A stretch of DNA of 64,000 nt from Leminorella richardii (GTDB lineage: Bacteria; Pseudomonadota; Gammaproteobacteria; Enterobacterales; Enterobacteriaceae), in contig NZ_LS483470.1 of assembly GCF_900478135.1 (NCBI RefSeq), forward strand, positions 124,001 through 188,000, in the 5' to 3' direction. Below are positions 16,099 to 24,495 of the stretch, one piece after another. The notes under the pieces were generated by a model. The model did no database searches and was not told the DNA's origin. It saw nothing but the letters and a program-made list of their open reading frames with translations. Each line of letters starts with the position of its first letter. The first letter of the stretch is position 1. The position numbers and the translations under genes were made by a program.

Positions 16099-17406
16099 TT
16101 ACCACGCCAGCGGAGCGTCTTCCCCTTTCCAGAACAGCCAGCGGCGATGCTCGTAGTGGTTTCCGTTACCGATTTGATAGGGCTGTTGCTGACCAGCATC
16201 CAGCTCGATGATAGAGATAAACCCTGCGCAGGTTGAAACAAACAGCGTTTTCCCGTCTGCGGAGATGTCTATTGCTTCTACCGTTGAGCCGATAAAGTGC
16301 TGCCACAGGCTTTGACCATCGGCGGTAACGGCGCGAACGTAGCCGTAGGCGTCGCCGAGAATAAATTCATCCCCTCGAGATACTCCCGCATAGACACGAG
16401 CACCCGGCTCAATGATGGTTAGGCCGTCAATATCCTCGTAATAGTCAGAGTCGATGCCGGGCAGCTTTTCTATCGGCATGGAGATGGTCGCGCCGTTGTA
16501 AAAGTGGCAAGCGTTCATGGCCAGATAGCGCCCGTCGGCGCTGAAGAGCGCATAGTGTGGATACTCACCGTGAGGGCCAACCTGTGCGATACATTCAAGC
16601 GCATCGTTAAAGACGAGATGTGGTCCATCTTGAACGCCGATAGCGATAAGCTTGCCGTCCGGTGAGATGGCGCCGTGCTCCATCGAGAGCCCAATAGTTA
16701 AGCCTTCCTCGGCGAAGTCTTCGTCTAGGACAAGCTGTTCCAGATGTTCTCGAGTAGGGAATAGTCGCCGAGTGCCGTTTTGGCTTAACACAAAGATACC
16801 GTTGCTGGAGACCAGCAGAACTCGCTTTCCGTCAGGGAAGGGGATAAGCTGCGTTGGTTTAGGTGGGTTGGCGAGCGGTAGTACGGCAATTCCTTCAGGA
16901 ATATCTTCAATCCCTTGCGGCCAAGGGAATGAAGCAACCTGCGGCCCCTGCCAGCCGTCAGTGACGGTAATACCCTGAAGGTTGGCAAAGGCATAAAAGC
17001 GCCGCTGTGGGCAGAGGCCAAAAAATTCAATGTCCGCCAGTTCGGTTACGGTATCGCCCTGAATGTGCAGTACGCGGCCCGGCGCGTAAATCGCTCCTAG
17101 GCGGGCCAAGAGGCTGCCGTCAGGCAGGGCGCACAGCATTGGGATATTCTGCCCGTTATCATTTAAAAGCGAGTGGAGCATTTCGTAGGAAATCGGCCAC
17201 TGCGCTTTGATATCTTGGCGAACGCTACCCTGATTTGCACTACGCAGCGCATCAAGCAGCGCTGGAAGGGCGTCGTCAAGCTGTGGCGCTTCTGGCTGCT
17301 CTCCTACACTATCCCAGCCTTCTCGTGACCCTCTATCGACATAGTCATTAATTTTTTGCGCAAACTCAATGGCCAGAGTTTGCCACTGCTGCTGTTTGTC
17401 GGTCAT
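16099..17406 (-). CDS. WD40-like beta-propeller protein of unknown function
   Basis: 435 aa from the ATG at 17406, which has AAGGAG seven bases upstream; the ATG at 17412 would touch that ribosome site, so the inner start is preferred. There is no signal peptide, so it is probably cytoplasmic. Repeated blade-like units occur, for example HGAISPDGKLIAIGVQDGP, HYALFSADGRYLAMNA and EAIDISADGKTLFVSTCAG, each with the SxDGK/RxL pattern of WD40-like propellers. The N-terminal 130 residues are helical and polar. A small helical protein gene lies 46 bp upstream on the same strand, probably in one operon. I know of no assigned function. Confidence 0.82.
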   Translation of the reverse strand: MTDKQQQWQTLAIEFAQKINDYVDRGSREGWDSVGEQPEAPQLDDALPALLDALRSANQGSVRQDIKAQWPISYEMLHSLLNDNGQNIPMLCALPDGSLLARLGAIYAPGRVLHIQGDTVTELADIEFFGLCPQRRFYAFANLQGITVTDGWQGPQVASFPWPQGIEDIPEGIAVLPLANPPKPTQLIPFPDGKRVLLVSSNGIFVLSQNGTRRLFPTREHLEQLVLDEDFAEEGLTIGLSMEHGAISPDGKLIAIGVQDGPHLVFNDALECIAQVGPHGEYPHYALFSADGRYLAMNACHFYNGATISMPIEKLPGIDSDYYEDIDGLTIIEPGARVYAGVSRGDEFILGDAYGYVRAVTADGQSLWQHFIGSTVEAIDISADGKTLFVSTCAGFISIIELDAGQQQPYQIGNGNHYEHRRWLFWKGEDAPLAW

Positions 17407-17452
17407 CTTCATGCTCCTTGAAGGATACTGCGTCCAGATTGACGCCGATTAG

Positions 17453-17701
17453 CTAGTGGGTTGATTTTTGTTCAGAAAATTTCAGTTCAATAAGCGCGAT
17501 GGCTTTTTGGACTGCGCGTACCGTAACGGGATCGGCTGACAGGCTGTCGGCAAAGCTGATGCTTTTTAACTGTGATGACATCTTATCGCGCACTTCTACA
17601 GGAGCGATGACGTCAATCACATCGAGAATTTGTTTGATGACTAACTGGCAGGCAACAATGTCTGAAACCAGCTCTTGGTCTTCGGAAAGGGGCTTGGTCA
17701 T
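17453..17701 (-). CDS. Small helical protein, possibly YecF/DUF2594-like
   Basis: 82 aa from the ATG at 17701 with GGAG six bases upstream (start at 17713 lacks a site). The protein is all-helical and polar: KPLSEDQELVSDIVACQLVI, then a C-terminal helix VRAVQKAIALIELKFSEQ. The arrangement 'ELxxxVxCLxxxIxxxL' recalls the E. coli YecF family (DUF2594), but this is memory-based and uncertain. It precedes the beta-propeller gene by 46 bp and is probably co-transcribed with it. Confidence 0.65.
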   Translation of the reverse strand: MTKPLSEDQELVSDIVACQLVIKQILDVIDVIAPVEVRDKMSSQLKSISFADSLSADPVTVRAVQKAIALIELKFSEQKSTH

Positions 17702-18437
17702 GGGAATCTCCATTGAATGAGCGTTTCTCTATATTACCTGCCGGAACAGTAAAAAATAAGAGTCATTCTCCTCTGGTAACCTTCACTGCGAGTGCTGCTG
17801 AGGGCGCGACGAAGATAGGCGTAGGGAGAAATATTTTCAGAAAAGCATAAGATAAAACGATGGTAAGCCTTTTTGCGCGACAAAATGGAGAGTGATTTTT
17901 TTCTGTTAAAGGGTGGGAGGGCTGTGATAATGCCATTTTTTGCATTTGGCTTATTTCCTATTTTTTTCCTTAATAATAGTGACTGCCGTCTCTTTTTTAT
18001 GTCTGTATTATCTTATCTAATCATTCAGATTTGAATTTCTCACCATGATTGTTATTTATTGGTTAATAAAGTAGCCATATTGTCTTGTGTTGCTCTTTAT
18101 GGGTTCACACGCTATTAACTTTTTAAAATAGAATAAAATGTTGCACATAAATAAAATAAGATAATGATTTATATGGAAAAAATACACCCATAACTATTAA
18201 TGATTAAAAATTTTAACTGCATCAAAAAATAAGGATGATAAAGCCTATATAGTCAAAATAGCTTAAGAGGTTATGAAATCATTTTTATTAATACTTCGTG
18301 AGCCGATAAAAAGTGAAGCAGTCATTTTACTCGTGGGCAATATGATGGGGGGCGCCAATATATAAAAGCTAAACGGCAGCGTTAGTCTATTTTTTGTTTT
18401 TTTACTTTTTGAAGTTCATGGTTTTTCGGGGGTATGC
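17702..18437. other. Long AT-rich region upstream of dcuB
   Basis: 736 bp between the divergent small gene and dcuB. No convincing large frame is present. The 3' part (18100-18437) is very AT-rich and should carry the dcuB promoter; I looked for an FNR palindrome TTGATnnnnATCAA and found no good match. A 30-codon frame at 18273-18365 (MKSFLLILREPIKSEAVILL...) with an AGAGG only 2 bp ahead is possible but unproven. Ribosome site of dcuB: GGGGG at 18428-18432. Confidence 0.6.
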
Positions 18438-19778
18438 ATGGAATTTACTATACAGCTTATAGTTATATTGATCTGCTTGTTCTACGGGGCAAAGAAAGGC
18501 GGTATCGCGCTTGGTCTTTTGGGCGGTATTGGTCTGGTTATTCTGGTGTTTGTTTTTCACCTTCAGCCGGGTAAGCCACCAGTTGACGTTATGCTGGTTA
18601 TTATTGCCGTTGTGGCCGCGTCGGCGACGCTACAGGCTTCGGGCGGTTTGGATGTTATGTTGCAGATCGCTGAAAAACTTCTGCGTCGAAATCCGAAGTA
18701 TGTCTCTATCGTAGCGCCGTTTGTAACCTGTACGCTGACTATCCTTTGCGGTACTGGTCACGTGGTATATACGATCCTGCCAATTATTTATGACGTTGCT
18801 ATCAAGAACAATATTCGCCCTGAGCGCCCAATGGCCGCGAGCTCTATCGGTGCACAGATGGGTATCATTGCCAGCCCTGTTTCTGTTGCGGTGGTGTCTC
18901 TGGTAGCAATGCTGGGTAACTTTACCTTTAACGGTAAGCACCTAGAGTTTCTTGACCTGCTGTCGATTACCATTCCGTCTACGCTGATTGGTATTCTGGC
19001 TATCGGTATTTTCAGCTGGTTCCGCGGTAAAGATCTGGATAAGGACGAAGACTTTCAGAAGTTCATCTCTACGCCGGAAAACCGCGAATATGTTTACGGC
19101 GATACCGCTACACTGCTAGACAAAAAACTGCCTACCCGTAACTGGGTTGCCATGTGGCTCTTCCTCGGGGCTATTGCTGTCGTGGCTGTTCTAGGCGCTT
19201 TTTCTGAACTGCGCCCTGCTTTTGGCGGCAAGCCTCTGTCGATGGTATTGGTTATCCAGATGTTCATGCTGTTGGCTGGTGCGCTGATTATTATCATTAC
19301 TAAGACAAACCCCGCTTCAATTTCTAAAAACGAGGTGTTCCGCTCCGGTATGATCGCCATCGTGGCGGTGTACGGTATTGCGTGGATGGCAGAAACCATG
19401 TTCGGCGCGCACATGTCTGAAATCAAAAGCGTGCTGGGTGAAACGGTTAAAGAATATCCGTGGGCTTATGCAATCGTACTGCTGCTGGTGTCGAAGTTTG
19501 TAAACTCTCAGGCGGCAGCGCTGGCGGCGATTGTTCCAGTTGCGCTGGCTATCGGTGTCGATCCTGCCTACATCGTAGCTTCGGCTCCTGCCTGTTATGG
19601 CTATTACATTCTGCCGACCTATCCGAGCGATCTGGCTGCTATTCAGTTTGACCGTTCCGGCACTACACATATCGGCCGCTTCGTGATCAACCACAGCTTC
19701 ATTTTACCTGGGCTGATTGGTGTTGGCGTATCCTGCGTGTTTGGCTGGATATTCGCTGGTCTGTACGGTTTCCTGTAA
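18438..19778 (+). CDS. dcuB: Anaerobic C4-dicarboxylate transporter DcuB
   Basis: 446 aa, equal to E. coli DcuB, and near-identical over long stretches by memory, for example LICLFYGAKKGGIALGLLGG at the N-terminus and SKFVNSQAAALAAIVPVALA near residue 355. It is a 10-12-helix inner-membrane antiporter that exchanges fumarate or other C4-dicarboxylates for succinate during fumarate respiration. In E. coli it is also a co-sensor for DcuS; no dcuSR genes are present here. fumB follows, as in E. coli, separated by 289 bp with a hairpin, so expression of fumB may be partly independent. Confidence 0.97.
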   Translation: MEFTIQLIVILICLFYGAKKGGIALGLLGGIGLVILVFVFHLQPGKPPVDVMLVIIAVVAASATLQASGGLDVMLQIAEKLLRRNPKYVSIVAPFVTCTLTILCGTGHVVYTILPIIYDVAIKNNIRPERPMAASSIGAQMGIIASPVSVAVVSLVAMLGNFTFNGKHLEFLDLLSITIPSTLIGILAIGIFSWFRGKDLDKDEDFQKFISTPENREYVYGDTATLLDKKLPTRNWVAMWLFLGAIAVVAVLGAFSELRPAFGGKPLSMVLVIQMFMLLAGALIIIITKTNPASISKNEVFRSGMIAIVAVYGIAWMAETMFGAHMSEIKSVLGETVKEYPWAYAIVLLLVSKFVNSQAAALAAIVPVALAIGVDPAYIVASAPACYGYYILPTYPSDLAAIQFDRSGTTHIGRFVINHSFILPGLIGVGVSCVFGWIFAGLYGFL

Positions 19779-19787
19779 CAGTGTGAT

Positions 19788-19820
19788 GCGTACTGTCCCT
19801 ATGGGGCAGTACGCTCTTTC
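19788..19820 (+). terminator. Hairpin after dcuB (weak terminator or attenuator)
   Basis: GCGTACTGTCCC / GGGGCAGTACGC arms around a TAT loop (19788-19814), followed by TCTTTCG, a poor T tract. It lies 9 bp behind the dcuB stop. Partial termination would lower fumB relative to dcuB. A second hairpin with arms AGTATCCC/GGGATACT sits at 19970-20002. Confidence 0.6.
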
Positions 19821-20067
19821 GATATAGTGTTTTGAACGCGAAGTGAAACGTCTAACGCGTTTTTTTAGTTCATTAAATTCATAATGAAATTAAATAAATG
19901 TTAGTAAAGTTAATGAGTTATAGGATTATTGGCATTACTGGCTAAATCTGTTCGTCGGCTCTTGTCTAAAGTATCCCCTTACTTTATGGTGTCCGGGATA
20001 CTTGGGTACCTGCCGCAGAAAAACGCACGTATTCTCTTTTCAAATAACAAATAAAAGGCTGGAAGCA

Positions 20068-21687
20068 ATGTCAAACGTTGAATTTAAATACCAGGCGCCT
20101 TTTCCACTGGGAGAGGACAAAACGGAATACTATCTGCTGACAAAAGATCACGTTTCCGTTAGCGAATTCGAAGGGCATGAAATCCTGAAGGTAGCACCGG
20201 AAGCGCTGACGCTGGTTGCTCAGCATGCGATCCACGATGCTTCATTCCTGCTTCGCCCAGCTCATCAGGCGCAGGTTGCGCAGATACTGGCCGATCCTGA
20301 AGCCAGCGAAAATGACAAATATGTGGCGCTGACGTTCCTGCGTAACGCCGAAATCGCGGCCAAGGGCATTCTGCCGTTCTGTCAGGATACCGGCACTGCC
20401 ATCATTATGGGCAAGAAGGGCCAGAACGTCTGGACTAACTGCGATGATGAGGAAGCACTCTCTCACGGTGTATTCAATACCTTCGTTAACGACAACCTGC
20501 GCTATTCTCAAAACGCGCCGTTGAACATGTATGACGAAATTAACACCTGTAATAACCTGCCTGCGCAAATCGATCTCTACAGCACTGAAGGCTCAGAATA
20601 CAAGTTCCTGTGTATCATCAAGGGCGGTGGTTCCGCCAACAAAACTATGTTGTATCAGGAAACGAAAGCGCTGCTGACGCCAGAAAAGCTGGAAAAGTAC
20701 CTGATTGAGAAAATGAAGAGCCTCGGTACGGCGGCCTGCCCTCCTTACCACATTGCTTTTGTTATCGGCGGCACATCGGCTGAAACCAACCTGAAAGTGG
20801 TCAAAATGGCTTCCGCCAAGTACTACGACGAACTGCCGACCACGGGCAATGAAGGCGGTCGCGCTTTCCGTGATATTGAGATGGAAGAGAAACTGCTTAA
20901 GGCGGCACACGGACTGGGTATCGGCGCACAGTTTGGCGGTAAGTACTTTGCGCACGATATCCGCGTGATCAGACTGCCTCGCCACGGCGCATCCTGCCCG
21001 ATCGGCATGGGCGTTTCCTGCTCTGCTGACCGCAATATCAAGGCGAAAATCAACAAAGAAGGCATCTGGATTGAGAAGCTGGAAGACAATCCGAGCAAAT
21101 ACATTCCGGAAGAGTATCGCAACGCGGGTGAAGGTGAAGCGGTACATATCAATCTTAACCGCCCAATGAAGGAAGTGCTCGCTGACCTGTCGAAGTATCC
21201 AGTCTCTACGCGCGTGTCTTTAACCGGCACCATTATTGTTGCTCGCGATATTGCCCACGCTCGCCTACAGGCGATGTTGGACAAAGGTGAAGAGCTGCCG
21301 CAGTACGTGAAAGATCACCCGATTTACTATGCAGGGCCTGCCAAAAAGCCAGAAGGATACGCCTCAGGTTCACTGGGCCCAACAACGGCGGGTCGTATGG
21401 ACTCCTATGTGGACGCCTTCCAGTCCCACGGCGCGAGCCTGATTATGCTGTCGAAAGGTAACCGCAGCCAGCAGGTCACCGACGCCTGTAAAAAACACGG
21501 AGGGTTCTATCTGGGCAGCATTGGTGGGCCAGCGGCGGTACTGGCGCAAAACAGCATCAAGAAGCTTGAATGCGTTGCCTATCCAGAGCTGGATATGGAA
21601 GCTATTTGGAGAATTGAAGTAGAAAACTTCCCGGCCTTTATTCTGGTTGACGATAAGGGTAACGACTTCTTCCAGAAGTTTAAATAA
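20068..21687 (+). CDS. fumB: Class I fumarate hydratase (anaerobic FumB type)
   Basis: 539 aa from the ATG at 20068 (MSNVEFKYQAPFPLG..., GGAAG upstream); a frame open to 20002 is not used in the family. This [4Fe-4S] enzyme interconverts malate and fumarate. Cysteines for the cluster are visible in LPFCQDTGTA (near 110), HGASCPIGMGVSCSADRN (near 315) and the C-terminal domain. The protein ends in GNDFFQKFK, about nine residues shorter than E. coli FumA/B, which end in a Cys-containing tail. The name fumB rests on the dcuB neighbour; FumA and FumB cannot be separated by sequence here. It supplies fumarate for anaerobic respiration. Confidence 0.93.
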   Translation: MSNVEFKYQAPFPLGEDKTEYYLLTKDHVSVSEFEGHEILKVAPEALTLVAQHAIHDASFLLRPAHQAQVAQILADPEASENDKYVALTFLRNAEIAAKGILPFCQDTGTAIIMGKKGQNVWTNCDDEEALSHGVFNTFVNDNLRYSQNAPLNMYDEINTCNNLPAQIDLYSTEGSEYKFLCIIKGGGSANKTMLYQETKALLTPEKLEKYLIEKMKSLGTAACPPYHIAFVIGGTSAETNLKVVKMASAKYYDELPTTGNEGGRAFRDIEMEEKLLKAAHGLGIGAQFGGKYFAHDIRVIRLPRHGASCPIGMGVSCSADRNIKAKINKEGIWIEKLEDNPSKYIPEEYRNAGEGEAVHINLNRPMKEVLADLSKYPVSTRVSLTGTIIVARDIAHARLQAMLDKGEELPQYVKDHPIYYAGPAKKPEGYASGSLGPTTAGRMDSYVDAFQSHGASLIMLSKGNRSQQVTDACKKHGGFYLGSIGGPAAVLAQNSIKKLECVAYPELDMEAIWRIEVENFPAFILVDDKGNDFFQKFK

Positions 21688-21708
21688 TCTCTGAACGCGT
21701 TTGTTTCC

Positions 21709-21744
21709 AAGGCCTTAAAGGAAAGCTCCTTTGAGGCCTTTTTT
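21709..21744 (+). terminator. Rho-independent terminator of fumB
   Basis: A 14-bp stem AAGGCCTTAAAGGA / TCCTTTGAGGCCTT with one GU pair, followed by TTTT, 22 bp after the stop. Confidence 0.9.
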
Positions 21745-21990
21745 AATGCTATGAAATTCATAGATAAAACTAGCCATCTTGCCGAATTTTATCCTCGCTA
21801 TCGTATTTTCTTCCCCATGTTTAAGCGTTCTCCTTAAAAAAATAACCTACAATTAATAGGGGTATGCGTTGTTTTTTAGCACGATATGTCCCTTTATTTT
21901 GTAAATTAATAGTTACTATTTATGGGTAGTTTTGTTAGGTTTTTTTCGGAAGTTAAGCATAGAAAAAACAAAAAAATAGCGAGGAAGCCC

Positions 21991-22701
21991 ATGTCAGAGA
22001 GCAAGCACTCCAATGCCAGGCGTGATTTTTTGCGCAAGGGGCTTGGAATTATCCCAGTTGTTGCCGTTGCTAGCGGCGGTTTGGTGAGCAATATCGCTCA
22101 GGCCGAACCTTCTTCACAGAATAAATATACGCCTACGTTTTTTACCGAAGCCGAATGGGCATTTGTCACGGCGGCGTGCGACCTGCTTATCCCTGAAGAT
22201 CAGTTTGGCGCGGGAGCCATCACGGCCTGCGTGCCTGAGTTTATTGATAAGCAGATGGATACTCCCTATGCGCGCGGTGAATTGTGGTACATGAAAGGGC
22301 CATTCCACCCTGAATCAGCGCCGGAGTTTGGCTATCAGCTTAAGCTGGTTCCCAGAGACATTTACCGCTTGGGCATTGCTGGCTGCAATAAATGGTGCCA
22401 GCAGCAGCATGAAAAAGTATTTGCCGAGCTGGATAAAGAGACCCAAACCGCTGTTCTCAAACAGCTTGAGGGAGGAAAAATTGAACTGGGTGACGTTCCG
22501 GCAAAAACATTTTTCTCATTTCTACTAGCAAATACTAAAGAGGGATACTTTGCCGATCCGCAGTACGGCGGCAACCGCCACCTGGTGGGATGGAAAATGA
22601 TTGGTTTCCCCGGTGCCCGAGCCGACTTTATGGACTGGGTAGAGCATTCGGATCGGCCATATCCACTGGGGCCGGTTTCCATTTCCGGTGAGCGGGGGTA
22701 A
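21991..22701 (+). CDS. GMC dehydrogenase small (gamma) subunit, gluconate 2-dehydrogenase subunit 3 family
   Basis: 236 aa from the ATG at 21991 (GAGGAAG ribosome site); the upstream start at 21922 adds a lysine-rich extension with no ribosome site. The N-terminus carries a Tat signal, NARRDFLRKGLGIIP, followed by a hydrophobic stretch. Family members of this type chaperone the large flavoprotein through the Tat system and remain as a small subunit of the membrane-bound complex. A conserved FFTEAEWAFVTAACDLLIPED block marks the family. It is the first gene of a three-gene operon, 5 bp from the flavoprotein gene. Confidence 0.9.
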   Translation: MSESKHSNARRDFLRKGLGIIPVVAVASGGLVSNIAQAEPSSQNKYTPTFFTEAEWAFVTAACDLLIPEDQFGAGAITACVPEFIDKQMDTPYARGELWYMKGPFHPESAPEFGYQLKLVPRDIYRLGIAGCNKWCQQQHEKVFAELDKETQTAVLKQLEGGKIELGDVPAKTFFSFLLANTKEGYFADPQYGGNRHLVGWKMIGFPGARADFMDWVEHSDRPYPLGPVSISGERG

Positions 22702-22706
22702 TCAAC

Positions 22707-24482
22707 ATGGCAATTAAAAAAGAGCCCGTAGACGTTGTGCTGGTTGGCTTTGGCTGGACTGGCGCGATTATGGGGCAAGAGTTGACCGAAGCAGGCCTGC
22801 ACGTGCTGGCGCTGGAGCGCGGTCCGATGCAGGACACCGCGACTGAGGGAAAATACCCTAATGTCGCTGACGAACTGGCCTTTTCGGTGCGCGGCAAGCT
22901 GTTTCAGGATCTGTCCAAAGAGACGGTTACAATTCGCCATAGCGTTAGTGAACAGGCGGTACCTTATCGCCAGCATGGTTCATTTCTGATGGGTAACGGC
23001 GTTGGCGGTGCGGGGCTACACTGGAACGGCCTTCACTGGCGGGCGTTCCCGGAGGAGTTAAAAATCCGCAGCCACTATGAGGAGCGTTACGGAAAAAGCT
23101 TTATTCCTGACGGTATGACCATTCAGGACTTTGGCGTAACCTATGAAGAGCTGGAGCCCTATTTTACCCAGTTCGAAGATGTCTGCGGCGTATCGGGCCA
23201 GGCGGGCAATATCAAGGGGCAGAAGCTGGATGCAGGGAACCGGTTTGAAGCTCCGCGCAGTAAAGAGTACCCTCTTCCCGCGCTGAAGGACGTTCACAGC
23301 GCGACGCTGTTTGCTAAAGCGGCGACAGAATTGGGCTACAAGCCATTCCCGATCCCAGCCTCTAATGCTTCAGGCCCCTATACTAACCCTTACGGCGTGC
23401 GCCTTGGCCCCTGTAACTTCTGCGGCTTTTGTGAGCACTATGCTTGCTATCTCTACTCTAAAGCCTCGCCACAAACGACCATTCTTCCTGTCCTGCTAAG
23501 AAAGCCAAATTTTGAATTGAGGACGCAGTCTCAGGTGATCCGTGTCAATTTGGACTCCGACGGTAAAAAGGCTACTGGTGTAACTTACATAGACCCTCAG
23601 GGCAGAGAAGTTGAGCAGCCGGCCAGCATCGTTATTATGAGCGCTTTCCAGATGCATAACGTTCGCCTGCTGCTGCTCTCCAAAATTGGTAAACCCTATA
23701 ACCCAGTGACCAATGAAGGGGTTGTCGGACGTAACTACGCCTACCAAATGCTGACCTCCGTCAGCGTCATGATGCCTAAAGGTACGACGCTTAATCCGTT
23801 TATCGGTACCGGTGCCGGTGGGCAGGCGATAGATGATTTCAACGCCGATAACTTCGACCACGGTCCGCTCGGTTTTATTGGCGGCGCAAATATCAACCAC
23901 CACCGCTCCGGCGGGCGTCCGATAAAGCAGGCGACCGTACCGGCAGGGACTCCTTCATGGGGAAGCGCGTGGAAAGGCGCCGTGCAGGATAGCTATCAGC
24001 GGGCAATGAGCATTAGCTCTTCCGGTTCAGTGATGTCCTATCGCGATAGTTATCTGGATCTTGATCCTAACTATACGGACAGCAACGGTCAGCCTTTGCT
24101 GAGGATGACGTTTAACTGGCACGACAACGAGATCAAGATGTCGCAGTTTACGACCAACAAGGCCGGTGAAATTGCGAAGGCCATGAACCCTGAGTCGTAT
24201 AAGGTCAACACGAAGAAGTTTGGCGCTAACTATGATACGCGTCCCTACCAGACGACACACAACACCGGCGGCGCCATTATGGGCAGCGATCCGAGCACCA
24301 GCGTAGTTAACCGCTATTTGCAGTGTTGGGATGTGCCAAACGTGTTTGTTATGGGTGCCTGCGTGTTTCCGCAGAACTTTGGCTATAACCCAACTGGTTT
24401 GGTGGGTGCGCTGACGTACTGGTCGGCTAAGGCGATTCGTGAACAGTATCTGAAAAACCCCGGCCCGTTGGTTCAGGCGTAA
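22707..24482 (+). CDS. GMC flavoprotein dehydrogenase, large (alpha) subunit, gluconate/2-ketogluconate/sorbitol type
   Basis: 591 aa. The FAD-binding Rossmann motif VGFGWTG is at residues 13-19. A cysteine cluster, CNFCGFCEHYAC, lies near residues 236-247 and is of the kind that holds a 3Fe-4S cluster in bacterial FAD-dependent sugar dehydrogenases. The catalytic His is in TTHNTGG near residue 515 and the Asn/His partner in NFGYNPTG near 562. It oxidises a sugar or sugar acid in the periplasm and passes electrons to the cytochrome c subunit. No signal peptide is present, as it would cross with the Tat-bearing small subunit. The exact substrate cannot be told from sequence. Confidence 0.92.
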   Translation: MAIKKEPVDVVLVGFGWTGAIMGQELTEAGLHVLALERGPMQDTATEGKYPNVADELAFSVRGKLFQDLSKETVTIRHSVSEQAVPYRQHGSFLMGNGVGGAGLHWNGLHWRAFPEELKIRSHYEERYGKSFIPDGMTIQDFGVTYEELEPYFTQFEDVCGVSGQAGNIKGQKLDAGNRFEAPRSKEYPLPALKDVHSATLFAKAATELGYKPFPIPASNASGPYTNPYGVRLGPCNFCGFCEHYACYLYSKASPQTTILPVLLRKPNFELRTQSQVIRVNLDSDGKKATGVTYIDPQGREVEQPASIVIMSAFQMHNVRLLLLSKIGKPYNPVTNEGVVGRNYAYQMLTSVSVMMPKGTTLNPFIGTGAGGQAIDDFNADNFDHGPLGFIGGANINHHRSGGRPIKQATVPAGTPSWGSAWKGAVQDSYQRAMSISSSGSVMSYRDSYLDLDPNYTDSNGQPLLRMTFNWHDNEIKMSQFTTNKAGEIAKAMNPESYKVNTKKFGANYDTRPYQTTHNTGGAIMGSDPSTSVVNRYLQCWDVPNVFVMGACVFPQNFGYNPTGLVGALTYWSAKAIREQYLKNPGPLVQA

Positions 24483-24495
24483 GGAGGAGACCATA

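Noticed and set aside
17763..17945. 60-codon minus-strand frame upstream of the YecF-like gene
   Set aside because: The translation shows no family trait and only a weak start signal; an unproven small gene at best.
20593..21284. Two long minus-strand frames inside fumB
   Set aside because: Antisense shadows of a well-conserved gene.
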